From Scortum barcoo (taxonomy: Eukaryota; Chordata; Actinopteri; Centrarchiformes; Terapontidae): a stretch of DNA of 64,000 nt. The notes below the pieces were generated by a model. It was not told the DNA's origin. It saw nothing but the letters and a program-made list of their open reading frames with translations, and did no database searches. Where the stretch lies: assembly GCA_023238725.1 (NCBI GenBank), contig CM041550.1, positions 6,333,044 to 6,397,043 of the forward strand, in the 5' to 3' direction. Shown piece after piece: positions 11,514 to 24,308 of this stretch. How positions within the stretch are numbered: the stretch's first letter is position 1; each line of letters begins with the position of its first letter. The position numbers were made by a program, and so were the translations under genes.

Positions 11514-14500
11514 TTTGCTGAGAGTGACAGAGAGACAGAAGAGTTCATTCAAAGTTAAAACACATTGTCATGCTTCTTGCTTAGTAATTATTCTCTATGA
11601 GTTGTCTTATTTGGTCGTTGCTGCTGTTTCTCTCCCGTATCGTGGATCCGGCCCCTTAGGTAAACCTTCCCCGTCCATCCCCTCCCCTGTTTCTCTCATG
11701 AGTGTTCATACCAGTCCAGTTTCACACTCTCTGCCAGACTGTCTCTGTGTGTTGGACTTAGCTTTCCTGCACTCTGTTTTCCTGTATTCCTGCCTGTTTT
11801 TGACCACCCGACCTGCCCTTTGGACTTGTGATTCCTCTCCCTGCCCCCTTATCTGTCTCACTAAAGCTGCATCATTTCCCCGAGCTTTTACTGAAATCTG
11901 TGTCATGCTTTTGTCTAGTCTTCTGCACTAGACACTGCCTCTCTCTGTTTTAAACGGTAACAGGTGATTTCCCAACTACTTGTTTGCCTCTTTAGTCAGC
12001 ATGTTGAATTGATATCTCTCTGGAGAATTGTAAAAGACTAAATACATTTACTGTGATTTATTGAAATGACTCGTTTAAGTGAATGGAAAATACGAGTCAG
12101 TATTTGGCCACTGCGGTAAGCTCTGCACATGTGTTAACTTAAAGCAAGCTGCAGTCTGATCAGTATTGCAGCATATGTCTTCCATTGTAAAACCAGACAG
12201 GCCCTACACTCCAGGAGGATGCTGTGCTAGAGGTGGGGATTGTGAAATGCTTTAGGAAAAATGCATGTATAGTGGACCTGAGAGCTCAACATGCTGCAGC
12301 TTAAGAAAACATTTGCAAATGGACAAAACACGAGCAAATTAAGAAAATGTCTTTGTTAATCTGACAATGCACATGCAGCATTTAGAAAACACTCAAATAC
12401 AAACACACAAATACAGAGGACACTGAAAAGATCTGAATGCGGTTAATCTTTATCTTTTCTAAGGATTTTTTTTTTATTGAAATACTTGTTTTTTTTATTA
12501 AATCTTGCAAAATGTTAATAAAATCTAAAGAAGCGATTCAATGAGCCTAGTTAAGATGTCTGTTTGCTTCTTCTGTGCAACCCTGATATTTACTGATTTC
12601 AAACAAAGACAGGCTTCAAATCTTCATACATGGACTAAACCAATGAACTCAGTATAGCTACAGCTTTATTACGACTCCATGTTTAATTCCATAATATGAT
12701 TGATGATGTTCTCTGTACATGTGGCATCTATTGCACGTCTGTCCGTCCCAGGGAGAGGGATCCCTCATCTGTGGCTCTTCCTCAGGTTTCTTCTTTTTCC
12801 CATAAAGGCTTTTTTGAAGTTTTTCCTGACTCCGGTTCGAGGGTCTAAGGACAGAGGGTGTCACAACTGTACAGATTGTAAAGCCCTCCGAGGCAAATGG
12901 CAAACAATGTTTTGTGATTTTGGGCTCTAAATAAATCAAATTTGAATATTTAAGAAGCTCAAACCAGCAAAGCGTTTTTTTATTGTAGAAGCGCTTTAAC
13001 AATTATTTTAAATCAAATAATCAACTTATCGCACCAGCACTGACCTAAATGTCCCCTGTGTAACACTTCCTATTCAGGGTCATTTTATCAGGAGTGTGTA
13101 GTTTGTGTTTGGGTGAATTTACATGTGTGGAACAATTTGCTTTTGCAATGAATTGAATAGGCAAGGGCAATTCTAACAAAATAAAAAAAACACAAAGAAT
13201 AGAAAACACTAAAAGCTAAAATCCACTGTTTTAATCTGTGCGTTAACTTACAAGACAGCTATTACAGCAACAAACTCTTGCATGAAGCCAAGGACAGAGC
13301 AGCTGTGGAAGATTGTGGCTTTTTCTTTTTCTGAGCATTTCTGTTCTCGGAGATGGATGTCAGACTGGCACAGACTCAACTAAAAGTGATTTGTCACAGC
13401 TGAGAAAAAGCCGTGAGGACAAGATGAAGAGGAATAACTACATATGTCAACAAATTTAATGACATCTTGGAAGATATTTAATACCATTTATCAGCACTCA
13501 ACTTTCAGAGGCAGTTGCACAAAGCATGTGGTGGAAAATGTGATGCTCTGGAACAGTATCTACACCGGACAGACAGATATGATCTTCTCTAGTGCGAGTT
13601 CCTCTCCTCATATCCCTTGATGATTCGATTTGAAGTGAGGACTCTGAGTGTGCTGTATTAGTCCATGCGGTATCCTGAGTTGTCGTTAAGTACACGTTGA
13701 TGCATCTCTAATAATGATGAAAATAAAAATTAAAATAAAAATTCATGCTTCAACATTTCTCTGTTGGTGGTAGGGAAATTGTAATGCATCTCTGTGCATT
13801 TAAAACAATCTGTGCTGCATCATAGGTGACTTGTCGACTGTTGCTTCCGCTATCGCTATCCTACTATCAGTCCTTACTACAGTTGACAGGTAAGGTGTGC
13901 ATAGGTGAGTATAGGTATTGATAATGTATTAAAATCTGTAAGTCAACCAGTAGTTGTTGTACTTGTCAAGAGCATCCATAAGACACCTGAATTTATAATG
14001 CATAATAAGTCACATTTTTAATATTTCATGACTGTTGATATAGTGCATTAGAAAGCATTATGTATGTTTATGAATGTCATCATAAAGCATGATGAATGCA
14101 TTATAATTGACTATAAATACCATAGAAACTTTCATAGAAAGTTTTTTAATAGAAAATAAATAACCAACCATTTGCTTCCTGGCTATGAAAGTGGTGCTGT
14201 ATATTTGAAGAAACACTTAACAATAGACATGTGTTTTAGCGAATTTATAATGTTTTTTTTTTTTTTAGCTTAATAAAGCTGCCTTATGCTGCTTGGAAAA
14301 AACATTTGGCTGGAAAACACACACAAAAGCTACAGGAAGCTGCAGAATTAAATTATTCTCTCTGATTTGTCACTGCAAGCCTCTTTCACATTACACATTG
14401 TCAGTGTTAATGTAAATATATTTGTTTGTACAGCTCTAAATATATTATAATTGCCTTTTATAGGTTCTGTGGAAAGAGTCTGGTGTTTTCTGCTCCTTCA

Positions 14501-14833
14501 CTGGGCTGTTATAGTATCATGCAATAAACTTTAGACTTATTTTATTTATCTTATTTAATACATTGTGTATAAAGATTTTCTTGCATTTGCTTTGACCACA
14601 TAGACCATTATGATTCTTTTTTTTTTTTTTACATTAACACACATTTTAGTGCAGTCCAGTGTATGCAGCCCATACATCTCTAAGTTTTCTAATTATCTCA
14701 TGTCTTTAGTTTTTTTGTCGCTCAAGCACCTGGTTAACTCACTAAAAGTATGCTCATTAAAACTTTCAATGAACACAATACAGTTTGAAATAAAGCATGC
14801 AGCGCCGGAGTACTGATGAAACGTTTGGCTTAC
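11514..14833. other. Gene A intron 1
   Basis: Non-coding intron between the inferred first exon and the signal-peptide exon. It holds a C/T-rich repeat-like patch at about 11570-11990 and a dispersed repeat at 12661-12935. Otherwise nothing recognisable. Confidence 0.5.
12661..12935 (+). repeat. Teleost interspersed repeat (retroposon tail type)
   Basis: It contains the word order common in a dispersed fish repeat: GTGGCTCTTCCTCAGGTTTC, a TTTTTGAAGTTTTTCCTGAC stretch, GGGTCTAAGGACAGAGGGTG, TGTACAGATTGTAAAGCC, then TTTGTGATTTTGGGCT and an AATAAAT tail. The ending resembles a non-LTR retroelement 3' end. Class assignment is from memory. Confidence 0.6.
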
Positions 14834-14880
14834 CTCTGAGAAGTGTGTTTTGACAGCCAGTGTGGATTCAGTCAAACTCT
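14834..14880 (-). other. Gene A non-coding exon 1 (5' UTR), inferred
   Basis: The 3' border is the donor CTCAGAG|GTAAGCC. The 5' border is estimated at about 30 bases past the TATA start. It would splice over a 3.3 kb intron to the acceptor at 11518, four bases before the ATG. The same arrangement is seen in genes B and C. Confidence 0.5.
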
Positions 14881-14904
14881 GCGCTGTTCTGTTCTTCTGC
14901 GTGG

Positions 14905-14911
14905 TTTTATA
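14905..14911 (-). promoter_or_regulatory. Gene A TATA box
   Basis: TATAAAA on the minus strand, about 70 bases before a strong donor (GTAAGCC at 14833), with no ATG between them. This is the layout of a TATA promoter with a short non-coding first exon. A start site near 14880 is inferred from spacing alone. A (GA)n tract lies about 55 bases upstream. Confidence 0.6.
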
Positions 14912-14960
14912 TCTCAAGCAGCATCGATTACCCATGAAGAATACAAGGAGGAAGTCACAT

Positions 14961-14966
<6 letters not shown>

Positions 14967-15003
<37 letters not shown>
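14967..15003. repeat. (GA)n microsatellite
   Basis: Pure AG dinucleotide run of about 18 units, just upstream of the gene A TATA box. Confidence 0.97.
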
Positions 15004-15006
<3 letters not shown>

Positions 15007-15098
15007 CATCATATATTATTTCACTGAAACACACACACTCCCTCCCTTCTCCAATTATCTTACTCCCTCGCCCTCACACAGTGCATGCAAACAAGCTC

Positions 15099-15099
<1 letters not shown>

Positions 15100-15140
<41 letters not shown>
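15100..15140. repeat. (CA)n microsatellite
   Basis: Pure CA run of about 20 units, upstream of the gene A promoter. Confidence 0.97.
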
Positions 15141-15142
<2 letters not shown>

Positions 15143-17659
15143 CGTGCTTCTTCGCTGGAAAAAGCCCCCTAATGCTTAGAAATGTCTCCCTCTTTGCAGC
15201 AATGCATTTGTGTGGATGTGTGTGTGTCTGTGTGTGTGTGTGCCAAAACCTACATTAGCCTGAAGTGATTCTGTTCTTCACCATCCAGAAAGCCTGTTTA
15301 AAGACCATATATGCTCTAAAGTTATTTACACTATAAAGCATACACAACAGTTTGTACACACAAATGAAAGTGCTTTAGTAACAGGAAATTACACAAGAGC
15401 GATTGACTTTACATAGAATTTCTTAAGGACACTAAGCAGATTAAAAATAGCAATGCAGTGTGATAGTTGCACAGGAGCATTCGATAAAACTCTCTGAGGT
15501 CGAAACTTTGGTAAGGTCAGTTTTTTTCCAAGGTTTATCAAAGGATGAGCAGCATTGGCTTTCCATCTCTAATTTTCATGTGGAAAACATATTTAATGAT
15601 ACAAGGGGATGTGCACTGCAGAATGTCAGAGTAATTAAATACAGTCAAAATCCCTACAGATTCTTGATAATTTTATTGAATCCTATAACAAAGTAAGTCA
15701 AGGTTTTGCACTAGTCGCATGTCAAGAACATAGAAAGCACCAATAGAGGCAAATAATTCAAAAATCAAATGCTTAAAGCCATATATAATATAGAGTAGTA
15801 TAGTGACGCCTAACATGACAAAGTATGAGAAACACGATTTATTGAATGATCACGTAACATTGAGCTGTTAACAGTAAGACGTCCTGCTGTTTATGAGGAG
15901 AAGAATATAACAGATGGTGGACACCTTTTAGGAGACAAAGCTTGACATGTGACTATACGTGACAATATTATTGTATATTATGATTTTTTATTTATTTATT
16001 CACATCTTTGGAGTCTAACAACTGCACCAATTTTGACAAGAAAAGCTTTTCTTTCGACCAAGATGTTTTGTAATAATGTGAAAGCTGCTATGATCCTTGA
16101 TAATCTCAACGCATACTTTTAACATACTGTTGAACTAGAACATATAGAACATGAACTAGAACAACTCCCCTTTTTTCCACAGAAATTGAAAGTGTACAGT
16201 TTGTGGTTTTCATGTAATTCATCTGATTCATTCATCTGATCAGCGGCCAACAACAGGCGGCAATTTTCTGTGGAAGCTCCGAGTGTGATTTCATTCATAA
16301 ATGTAATGGAATGCTATTGAAAAGATAAAACACGCACAGTCAGCTTTTCCTGGAATATTTAACACCTGACGCCCATAATTCCCATAATGGATTAGTGGTT
16401 TTCCAAACAAGAATTCCCACTAAGTGTGAAAACAGACCTCTAAGTGCTTTTCAATGGCAGTATTTAGTGAGATTATGACTGTAAGAGCTTCCCCGACAGT
16501 GCAGCTCATTTTCTGTTCAGCCAGTTCAGGTTCTGAACAGCAGTGATGCATTAACACTTACAGAGTTTCCACCTATGTGATTTTTAATTGTCTCTCATTT
16601 GTAGTATTGATCGAGTGCCGCTGGCCGCACTAATAACCCCAGTAAGATGTGTGTTTTAATATGTGATATATATCAACCTATCTACATGCAGACTATCTGC
16701 ATCAGAGGTGTACCCCCATGTGAGTCACAGTACAATTAATGACCGATGAAAACGTGCAAACGGTGAATCAGTTTGTTAAGCTCAGCTATGAGCTGGAAGG
16801 GAAGGGATGACTTGACTTTGATGGGTGATGATAAGAGAGATGTGATCTGTCATCATTGCACATAGAGGCGATGTCCTTTTTACAAACACTCTGGAGTCTG
16901 CAGGTTTCTAAGAGAACAGGCTTAAAGGGCGCAGAAGAGTTTTAGGAGTGAATTTTATCACGCTGTACGTACATTTTATCCTCTGAATTGTTAAAAAAGC
17001 TCTGACTTATTTATCATAAAGTTATTTATTACTTCAAGATTTAAATAGCAACTTTTCATTTTATGAAAAATAAGATATTATTATTTATTGCACCATTTGC
17101 CATCAGGAAGAAAAACTTTGTGTGCCAAGGGTAAATCAAACTGCTTGAAGCTATTGTTCATTGTAGCCTCCATCAAGCTGCTGAACTCTAATGTTAAACT
17201 TTAGAGCCATAGAACAATGTGCATTGAGTGTAATTTGTATTCACTGTGAACTCCAAATTGCAGTAGTTTGCTGGTAGTTCAACTCCTTTTAATGTTTGCA
17301 TTGTGATTAAAGTATTTAAATGAGTTTTTTGCCATTTCAGGAAGCTGGATTGTCAGCCTGCCTGTGAAAAATATTTGGCTGAATCTGAATTTGTAAAACT
17401 AAACTTATATAATATATAAGGTTTAGTCACAAGTTGTGGTTATTGCTGTTTTCATCCCATTCCCTGTATTTCACAGAATCATCTTTTTGCCATGGTTCAG
17501 TGCTTTGTGTGAGTGTTTCATTATGCAAGCACAAATTGATTCCTTTTTTGGGTTTGTAGCATGAGGGATCACACTGTCCTTAGTCATGCTTACGTGTCTT
17601 CATACATCTGCATGTTATTCTGTATTTTTCCAGTTTGACGTTGTTTCCTTGTGATGTAA

Positions 17660-18720
17660 AGGAAGAAAAAGAAAAGCAATGGCTCTTGTTCATCATCATC
17701 AACTAGACCTCAAAGTTGTAATGTGTAATGTGTCTCTGCAATTTGGTGAAGGCTGATGATGTTCCCAAAGTCCGCAAAAATGTTTTGGTTCTCCAAGTCC
17801 AACTTGGGTGACAAGGCCTGACTCACTTAGTATGAGCCAGGCCTTGTCACCCAACCTCACTGGGGGCAAATCCCTGCAGCCAGGTTTCAAGCAGATCGCT
17901 TTTATAAGAGCTCTGGCTGTGTGACAGTAAGAGATGATGTAATGTTCATTAACTTTAAACTGCCTCACCACTACTTTTATATAAAATCTCAAGAAAACCC
18001 ATTTGGGAACCACAGGATCTGCTATGTAAAATGTTTTATTTGTGTCTGAGGTTTGAAAATCTTCACTGGGAAAGCCAAAAAAGGTATCAGGAAATTAGAA
18101 TTTGAAAATGTGATTAAACGTTGTGTGCCATGCACAGTTTATAAAAGTAAAGGGGAAAAAAACAAAATTGGTTTGACAAATACTGACAGATACTACACAG
18201 ATAAAAAAAGATGGAGAAAATACGAGTTAAGGTGCAGGTTGCTTGAGAAAGGAAGAAAAAGAAAAGCAATGGCTCTTGTTCACATCATCAACTAGCAAGA
18301 TAATGTGTCTCTGCAAGACAAGAAAATAAGATGTTGAGCCAGGCCTCTCTGAAAGGCTGAACAGGCTCTGGCTGTGTGAAATGTTGTTCATTAACTTTAA
18401 ACTGCAACTACTTTTATATATTCAAGAAAACCCATTTGTCAGAAAATGTTTTATTTGTGTCTGAGGTTTGAAAATCTTCACTGGGAAAGCCAAAAAAGGT
18501 TAGGAAATTAGAATTTGAAAATTATTAAACGTTGTGTGCCATGCACAGTTTATAAAAGTAAAGGGGAAAAAAACAAAATTGGTTTGACAAATACTGACAG
18601 ATACTACACAGATAAAAAAAGATGGAGAAAATACGAGTTAAGGTGCAGGTTGCTTGAGATACAGCAAGATAAAAGACAAGAAAATAAGATGTTTCTCTGA
18701 AAGGCTGACAGGAAATGTTG
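17660..18720. repeat. Interleaved direct duplication
   Basis: The block 18033-18275 (AGGTTTGAAAATCTTCACTG onward) recurs at 18466-18660 almost base for base. The connecting part 18270-18450 mixes short pieces of 17680-18050 with pieces of 18655-18720, for example AGACAAGAAAATAAGATGTT then GAGCCAGGCCT then CTCTGAAAGGCTGA. Small gaps of 2-3 bases also distinguish the copies. Confidence 0.8.
17804..17854. repeat. 51-base inverted repeat
   Basis: Left arm TTGGGTGACAAGGCCTG followed by ACTCA; right arm TGAG, C, CAGGCCTTGTCACCCAA. About 22 paired bases with one bulge around a 7-base loop (CTTAGTA). Confidence 0.85.
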
Positions 18721-19709
18721 TGCAAGATTCACAGAACCTTTACATTACAGGACTGTCCCTAACTTTTAAGGCCTGTGGGAAGAGACTGAGCTTCTGCTAT
18801 GCAACACTCTCGCTTCCTGTGTGCCCAAGGTGTTTGCAGCAATGAACCAAAGAGTAGGACAGATTATATCTCTGATGGTAAACAGCTCCTTTTCATCTAA
18901 GGTCCAGCACTTACCACAGTCTCTGGTTGGTGGAAGGCAGAAGCATTGACTGTGGGAGCTGTGTAATGGTGTCTGATCCGAGGTCCTTTTTGTTCGCTTC
19001 AGTGTGTCGTGCATGTGTAGAAGTGGAGGTCCACACTGAACACACCCTTTTCTGACTGGTTTCTGGTTTCACTGATTATCTGATGGTCACACTTAGTCAG
19101 CCACCACTGCATTGAAAGAGGCCTGCATGAGAGTGAACAATCTGCACAAACTGGCTGATTAGACCTCTAATCAGTTTGAGGTTTTGTGGAGTTGGAAAGC
19201 ACCAGTGTGTGAGACTGCTTGGAAATGACGGCCAAAGCACAGAGTGCTGACAGTCGAACCAGCCAAAACAATTTAAAACCACTGTTGATATCATGCCCAG
19301 ATGTTTCCATCATCTCAAAAACAGATTGAAGATGTTTCAGTGATTGAAATCAACATTTTATCAAATCAAACATCAAATCAAATCAAACCTCAGAATTAAA
19401 GAGAGAGACTGCTTCTTTTTCCCGCTCTCGCTATCTATCTTTATAAAATATTTCTAGACTGCATGAACTGATGGAAGCCGTTTCTCTGGCACAATATTTT
19501 GACTGTGTAAGCCTTTGACTTTTACTTTATCTAGTTTCACATTTAGTTTGCTGCGCTCTGACTTGCTCAGCATTATGCAGAGTTTGCATATTTGCTCTCT
19601 TTCAGAGAGGGAGATGACAAGATAAGTGTCAGTCTCATGTTTGTGGATCACCGTGAGAGCTGGGGTAACCTGGCCCTGTTTCAAAAGTTCAAAAATGTGC
19701 CAGCATGTA

Positions 19710-21276
19710 CAGTGAGGCAAAAAAGTATTTAGTCAGCCAATAAATTGTGCAAGTTCTCCCACTTAAAAGATGAGAGAGGCCTGTAATTTTCATCATAGGT
19801 ACACTTCAACTATGAGAGACAGAATGGGGGGAAATAATCCAGGAAATCACATTGTAGGATTTTTAATGAATTAATTGGTAAATTCCTCAGGTAAAATAAG
19901 TATTTGGTCACCTACAAACAAGCAAGATTTCTGGCTCTCACAGACCTGTAACTTCTTCTTTAAGAGGCTCCTCTGTCCTCCACTCGTTACCTGTATTAAT
20001 GGCACCTGTTTGAACTCGTTATCAGTATAAAAGACACCTGTCCACAACCTCAAACAGTCAGACTCCAAACTCCACTATGGCCAAGACCAAAGAGCTGTCA
20101 AAGGACACCAGAAACAAAATTGTAGACCTGCACCAGGCTGGGAAGACTGAATCTGCAATAGGTAAGCAGCTTGGTGTGAAGAAATCAACTGTGGGAGCAA
20201 TTATTAGAAAATGGAAGACATACAAGACCACTGATAATCTCCCTCGATCTGGGGCTCCACGCAAGATCTCACCCCGTGGGGTCAAAATGATCACGAGAAC
20301 AGTGAGCAAAAATCCCAGAACCACACGGGGGGACCTAGTGAATGACCTGCAGAGAGCTGGGACCAAAGTAACAAAGGCTACCATCAGTAACACACTTACA
20401 TACGCCGCCAGGGACTGGACATGTCCAGGCCCGTCTGAAGTTTGCTAGAGAGCATTTGGATGATCCAGAAGAGGATTGGGAGAATGTCATATGGTCAGAT
20501 GAAACCAAAATAGAACTTTTTGGTAAAAACTCAACTTGTCGTGTTTGGAGGAGAAAGAATGCTGAGTTGCATCCAAAGAACACCATACCTACTGTGAAGC
20601 ATGGGGGTGGAAACATCATGCTTTGGGGCTGTTTTTCTGCAAAGGGACCAGGACGACTGATCCGTGTAAAGGAAAGAATGAATGGGGCCATGTATCGTGA
20701 GATTTTGAGTGAAAACCTCCTTCCATCAGCAAGGGCATTGAAGATGAAACGTGGCTGGGTCTTTCAGCATGACAATGATCCCAAACACACCGCCCGGGCA
20801 ATGAAGGTGTAGTGGCTTCGTAAGAAGCAAGCATTTCAAGGTCCTGGAGTGGCCTAGCCAGTCTCCAGATCTCAACCCCATAGAAAATCTTTGGAGGGAG
20901 TTGAAAGTCTGTGTTGCCCAGCGACAGCCCCAAAACATCACTGCTCTAGAGGAGATCTGCATGGAGGAATGGGCCAAAATAAACCAGCAACAGTGTGTGA
21001 AAACCTTGTGAAGACTTACAGAAAACGTTTGACCTCTGTCATTGCCAACAAAGGGTATATAACAAAGTATTGTGATGGAACTTTTGTTATTGACCAAATA
21101 CTTATTTTCCACCATAATTTGCAAATAAGTTCTTTAAAAATCAGACAATGTGATTTTCTGGAATTTTTTTTTTCTCATTTTGTCTCTTATAGTTGAGGTA
21201 TACCTCAACATATATATAATGAAAATTAGAGAACTTGCACAATTGGTGGCTAACTAAATACTTTTTTGCTCCACTG
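19710..21276 (+). mobile_element. Tc1-like transposon, inactive
   Basis: It is flanked by TA on both sides. Both ends carry CAGTG..GCAAAAAAGTATTTAGT-type sequence in inverted order (left at 19710; right ending CTTTTTTGCTCCACTG). Tc1 elements move by cut-and-paste with a DDE transposase into TA sites. The 1567-base length suits a full-length Tc1. The transposase is broken, so this copy is dead. Confidence 0.92.
20077..21011 (+). pseudogene. Tc1 transposase remnant
   Basis: The N-terminal part starts MAKTKELSKDTRNKIVDLHQ and contains a helix-turn-helix (SAIGKQLGVKKSTVGAIIRKW). It breaks near 20395, where a deletion joins SNTL to unrelated frame. The catalytic part then resumes in another frame with REHLDDPEEDWENVIWSDET (first Asp), VFQHDNDPKHTA (second Asp), a TAG stop after AMKV, and SPDLNPIENLWRELK (catalytic Glu). 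All three acidic residues are recognisable but not in one frame. Confidence 0.9.
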
Positions 21277-22077
21277 TATCAGCACCTCTGTAGGTCACCT
21301 CAATTATATACAGTGAGTAACTATTTCTAAATGTAAAACGGGTTATCGTTTTATTTCACTCACATTTAGTTTTGGTCTAGATGATGAAAAGCTCACTTTG
21401 ACAAGAAGATTCTCAAGATCTGCACAAAGTCACTGCTCTGTGCTGTTGTTAACCATGAAACATAGCTGCTACAATCTGTACTTCCCCCCATAAAACCATA
21501 AATTAGCATTTCAAAGCAAGTAGGCGCTCGTCATTCATTCATTGACGGTGATGCGGAGAGGGAAACGGTTCACGACTGGCTCACATCCGACATTGAGGGA
21601 AACAGTGACACAGAGGATAAATGTCATCATGCAAATGAAACATGTGGCGTGCAGCTCTGTTTGAGTCTGAGGAGAGCTGCCATTTTCCTGCTAGTGGCCA
21701 GCTTGGCACATTCCCAAACAGCAGTTGGATCACAAGAGTGAACAGGGTGGATTCAAACAAGGCGTGATGCAACAAAATCCTGCACGTCATAACCGGGAAT
21801 CCAGAAAATCCCCTTGATTGAAATCTTTTTTTCTTTTGTCTCAGCCAACAATCACAAAATATAACAGTAATGATAAGCAGATGTACAAAGCCAAATATTA
21901 ATATATAATATATCTATTTACATATATGTATATTTATTTGATGTGACATATTTTACATAAATTACAGAATATTCCAAGAATCACAACCATTATTTAAAAG
22001 AACAAAAAAAAAACCCATACAATCAAGCATAATAAGCACAACTGGCAGATAAATTACAACACTGGATATCTGAGTAT

Positions 22078-22079
22078 GG

Positions 22080-22136
<57 letters not shown>

Positions 22137-22151
22137 TAAATAATAATAATA
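22078..22151. repeat. (TAA)n microsatellite
   Basis: About 24 TAA units with one interruption (ATATAAA near 22135). Confidence 0.95.
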
Positions 22152-23251
22152 AGCATAATCCAAACAACACTCAATGATCAAGTATCTTCAATCACATTTT
22201 ACAAGGACTTCAGTGAGAGAGCACAAGGTCACATACTTATCAGGGATGAAACCCACATGTTTAGCATAATACGGTGCATAAAAACAAGAATATATGCACA
22301 GACTTATATCAGTCTCTTCATGAGAAAAGAAAATGTTGGATTCAGCGATGGATTCAGACAATGAGCACAGGAATGAAACAAAATCAGAGTTCAGCTGTCC
22401 CTTTTTTCTTTTTTTGTTTTCTCTCTTTCTCTGAACCATGTTGTCACTTTCATAAAGCATCAAAGATCAAAGTGGAGCTGAAAATACTGTATGAAAGAAA
22501 ATATTAAAATATAACATTGAATGCTGCAATTACCAAAGCGGTATGTGGAATTTAGGCAGATGTATTAGCAGAAATGGAAAAAAATATTGATAGCTATTCA
22601 GTTCACTGTAACTGAGAATAATTGTATATTTATTAGCTTAGTTTGAGCCCTTTATATCTACAGAGTGGGTTGGTCTCTTTCACAGAGTCCGCCATGTTTC
22701 TACAGTGGCTCAGAACAGACAAAATGAGGTGAATGAGGTGAAGTGTGTGAACATATTATCTAAAGCATATTTAAATATATCGTAATGAGGTCTCCTCTAC
22801 TCAAACCACGTCACGTGTTTGGTGCGACGATATCACAGCATCATGTACCATTTAACATTATTATCTTGTCTTTCAGGTCATAATCCAAATCATATCCAGA
22901 ACTTTAACAACGCCCATGGAGCGCGGAGCAAAGTTTTGGTGAGCGGAAACAAAGAGAAGGGAGATGCGAGGTGTCAGATCTATGGAGAAGAGACGGCAAA
23001 AGACAGCAAACTAACATCTAGTAAGTTAATAAGACAGTAAGTTAGTTAAATCGCCTTAATAAAAGGTGTAAGAGAGACCATTCCTTGACCATCTCTCCAA
23101 TCAGTATACAATCAGATCACTAATGGGAAAAATGAACCTGAAGGCCACTGTAGTTTCTACCACATGCTTGGAAAGGGAGGGATGATGGCAATCTGCAACA
23201 TCACCACTAGATAACCCTGAGCCAACACTTGTAGTCATCATACTAATTGTA

Positions 23252-23745
23252 ATGTTCTGTGTTCTCTGGTGTCTCGTGTTCCTTGTGTTTTCTATGTCAA
23301 GTTGTTATGTCTTGTCACGTCTGTTAAGTTTCCATGTCTGTCATGTTTCTGTTTCCTGTTCTGGCGTGTCAAGTTTTATTTTGAAATCCTAACTCTCCCT
23401 CTTGTTTCAGGTACCCTTGACTTCCTGCCCTTGTGTGTTTCCCGCCTGTGTGATTGTCTGCCCCACCCTGATTGTTTCCACCTGTTCCCTATTACCTCAT
23501 GTGTATATATTGTCTGTGTTTCCCCTGTTATTTATGTTGCCAGGTCTTGTTCATGTGATTATATCCACGTGTTCCTGTTCCTGTTCCTGTCTGCGTTTAC
23601 GTGTCAAGACTATCGATCCAGCCATCAAGTCACATCATCGTTACCGAGCCTGTTTTTGACTTTTTCCTTTATTAAATCAACTAAAAACTCTGTCTGCCTC
23701 GAGTGTCTTGCATTTGGGTCCACCTGCTTTGTGCCGTCGTAACAC
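23252..23745 (+). repeat. Dispersed repeat, copy 2
   Basis: Same family and orientation as 3035-3412, with shared blocks in the same order, ending TTTATTAAATCA ... GCATTTGGGTCC. It contains a short TTCCTG triplication near 23572. Confidence 0.65.
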
Positions 23746-24114
23746 TAATAACCTCTTTTTCTGAAGAGCAAGAAGGTAAGAGCCAAAGTTGAAAGTCTGC
23801 AATCCGGGAAACAAACTTCATCCTCGGTAAAGTTTTCATTTTTGTAGCCGGAAGAAGTCTGGAAGATATCGTGCCGAGCTGATTGCAGTATGAAATTCAC
23901 TGTACTGACAATCTGTATTGCTTGTTTACAGTTGTCCTAATGCCACATAATTCACGCACTGACGAAAAACAGAATTTAGGACATCATTAGTACATGATAT
24001 CGTTTAGGATAGATCATTTCCACATGTCCAAAAACAAAAAAGGGTTTCCAGGAAATGGGCCTGAATGTTTGAAGGATCCCGTCTGTAAACTTTAATTTTT
24101 TTTTTTCACTTGGT

Positions 24115-24308
24115 TTAGACAAGAGTCTGAAGTCTCCCTGCAGGCACTGGTGGCATGTGGTACCTCAGGTTCTTCCAGAAGTTTATGTTTGACCACAGTC
24201 TTGTTAGTTTGTGAGATTTAGGGGAGGGTTTCTTCCACTTCAAAACTCCTTGTTTCCTCTTGATATAGCGCAGAGACTCTGGCAGAATGCTGTAATCCAC
24301 CGGACCGC
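24115..24308 (-). CDS. Gene B exon: TIR domain, last part and C-terminus
   Basis: It follows acceptor ggttctaccag. ILPESLRYIKRKQGVLKWKK leads to box 3 (NFWKNLRYHMPP). The protein ends AGRLQTLV with TAA at 24115-24117. The tail after box 3 is very short. Confidence 0.9.

Larger units (their letters stand above)
15141..19707. other. Intergenic region between genes A and B
   Basis: No gene seen. It contains a 51-base inverted repeat (17804-17854) and an interleaved direct duplication (17660-18720). The open frames here are short and domain-free. Confidence 0.5.
21279..24090. other. Intergenic region downstream of gene B
   Basis: No gene seen. It holds a (TAA)n tract and the second copy of the dispersed repeat found at 3.0-3.4 kb. 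Remaining open frames lack domains. Confidence 0.5.

Noticed and set aside
11362..11931. 189-residue open frame on the plus strand
   Set aside because: It runs through a C/T-rich repeat-like patch and antisense to the gene A signal exon. No domain, no splice logic, biased composition.
14843..15172. Open frames with Arg/Glu and Thr/His repeats
   Set aside because: They are translations of the (GA)n and (CA)n microsatellites.
23269..23742. 157-residue open frame on the plus strand
   Set aside because: It coincides with a dispersed repeat that also occurs at 3.0-3.4 kb, where the frame is not kept.
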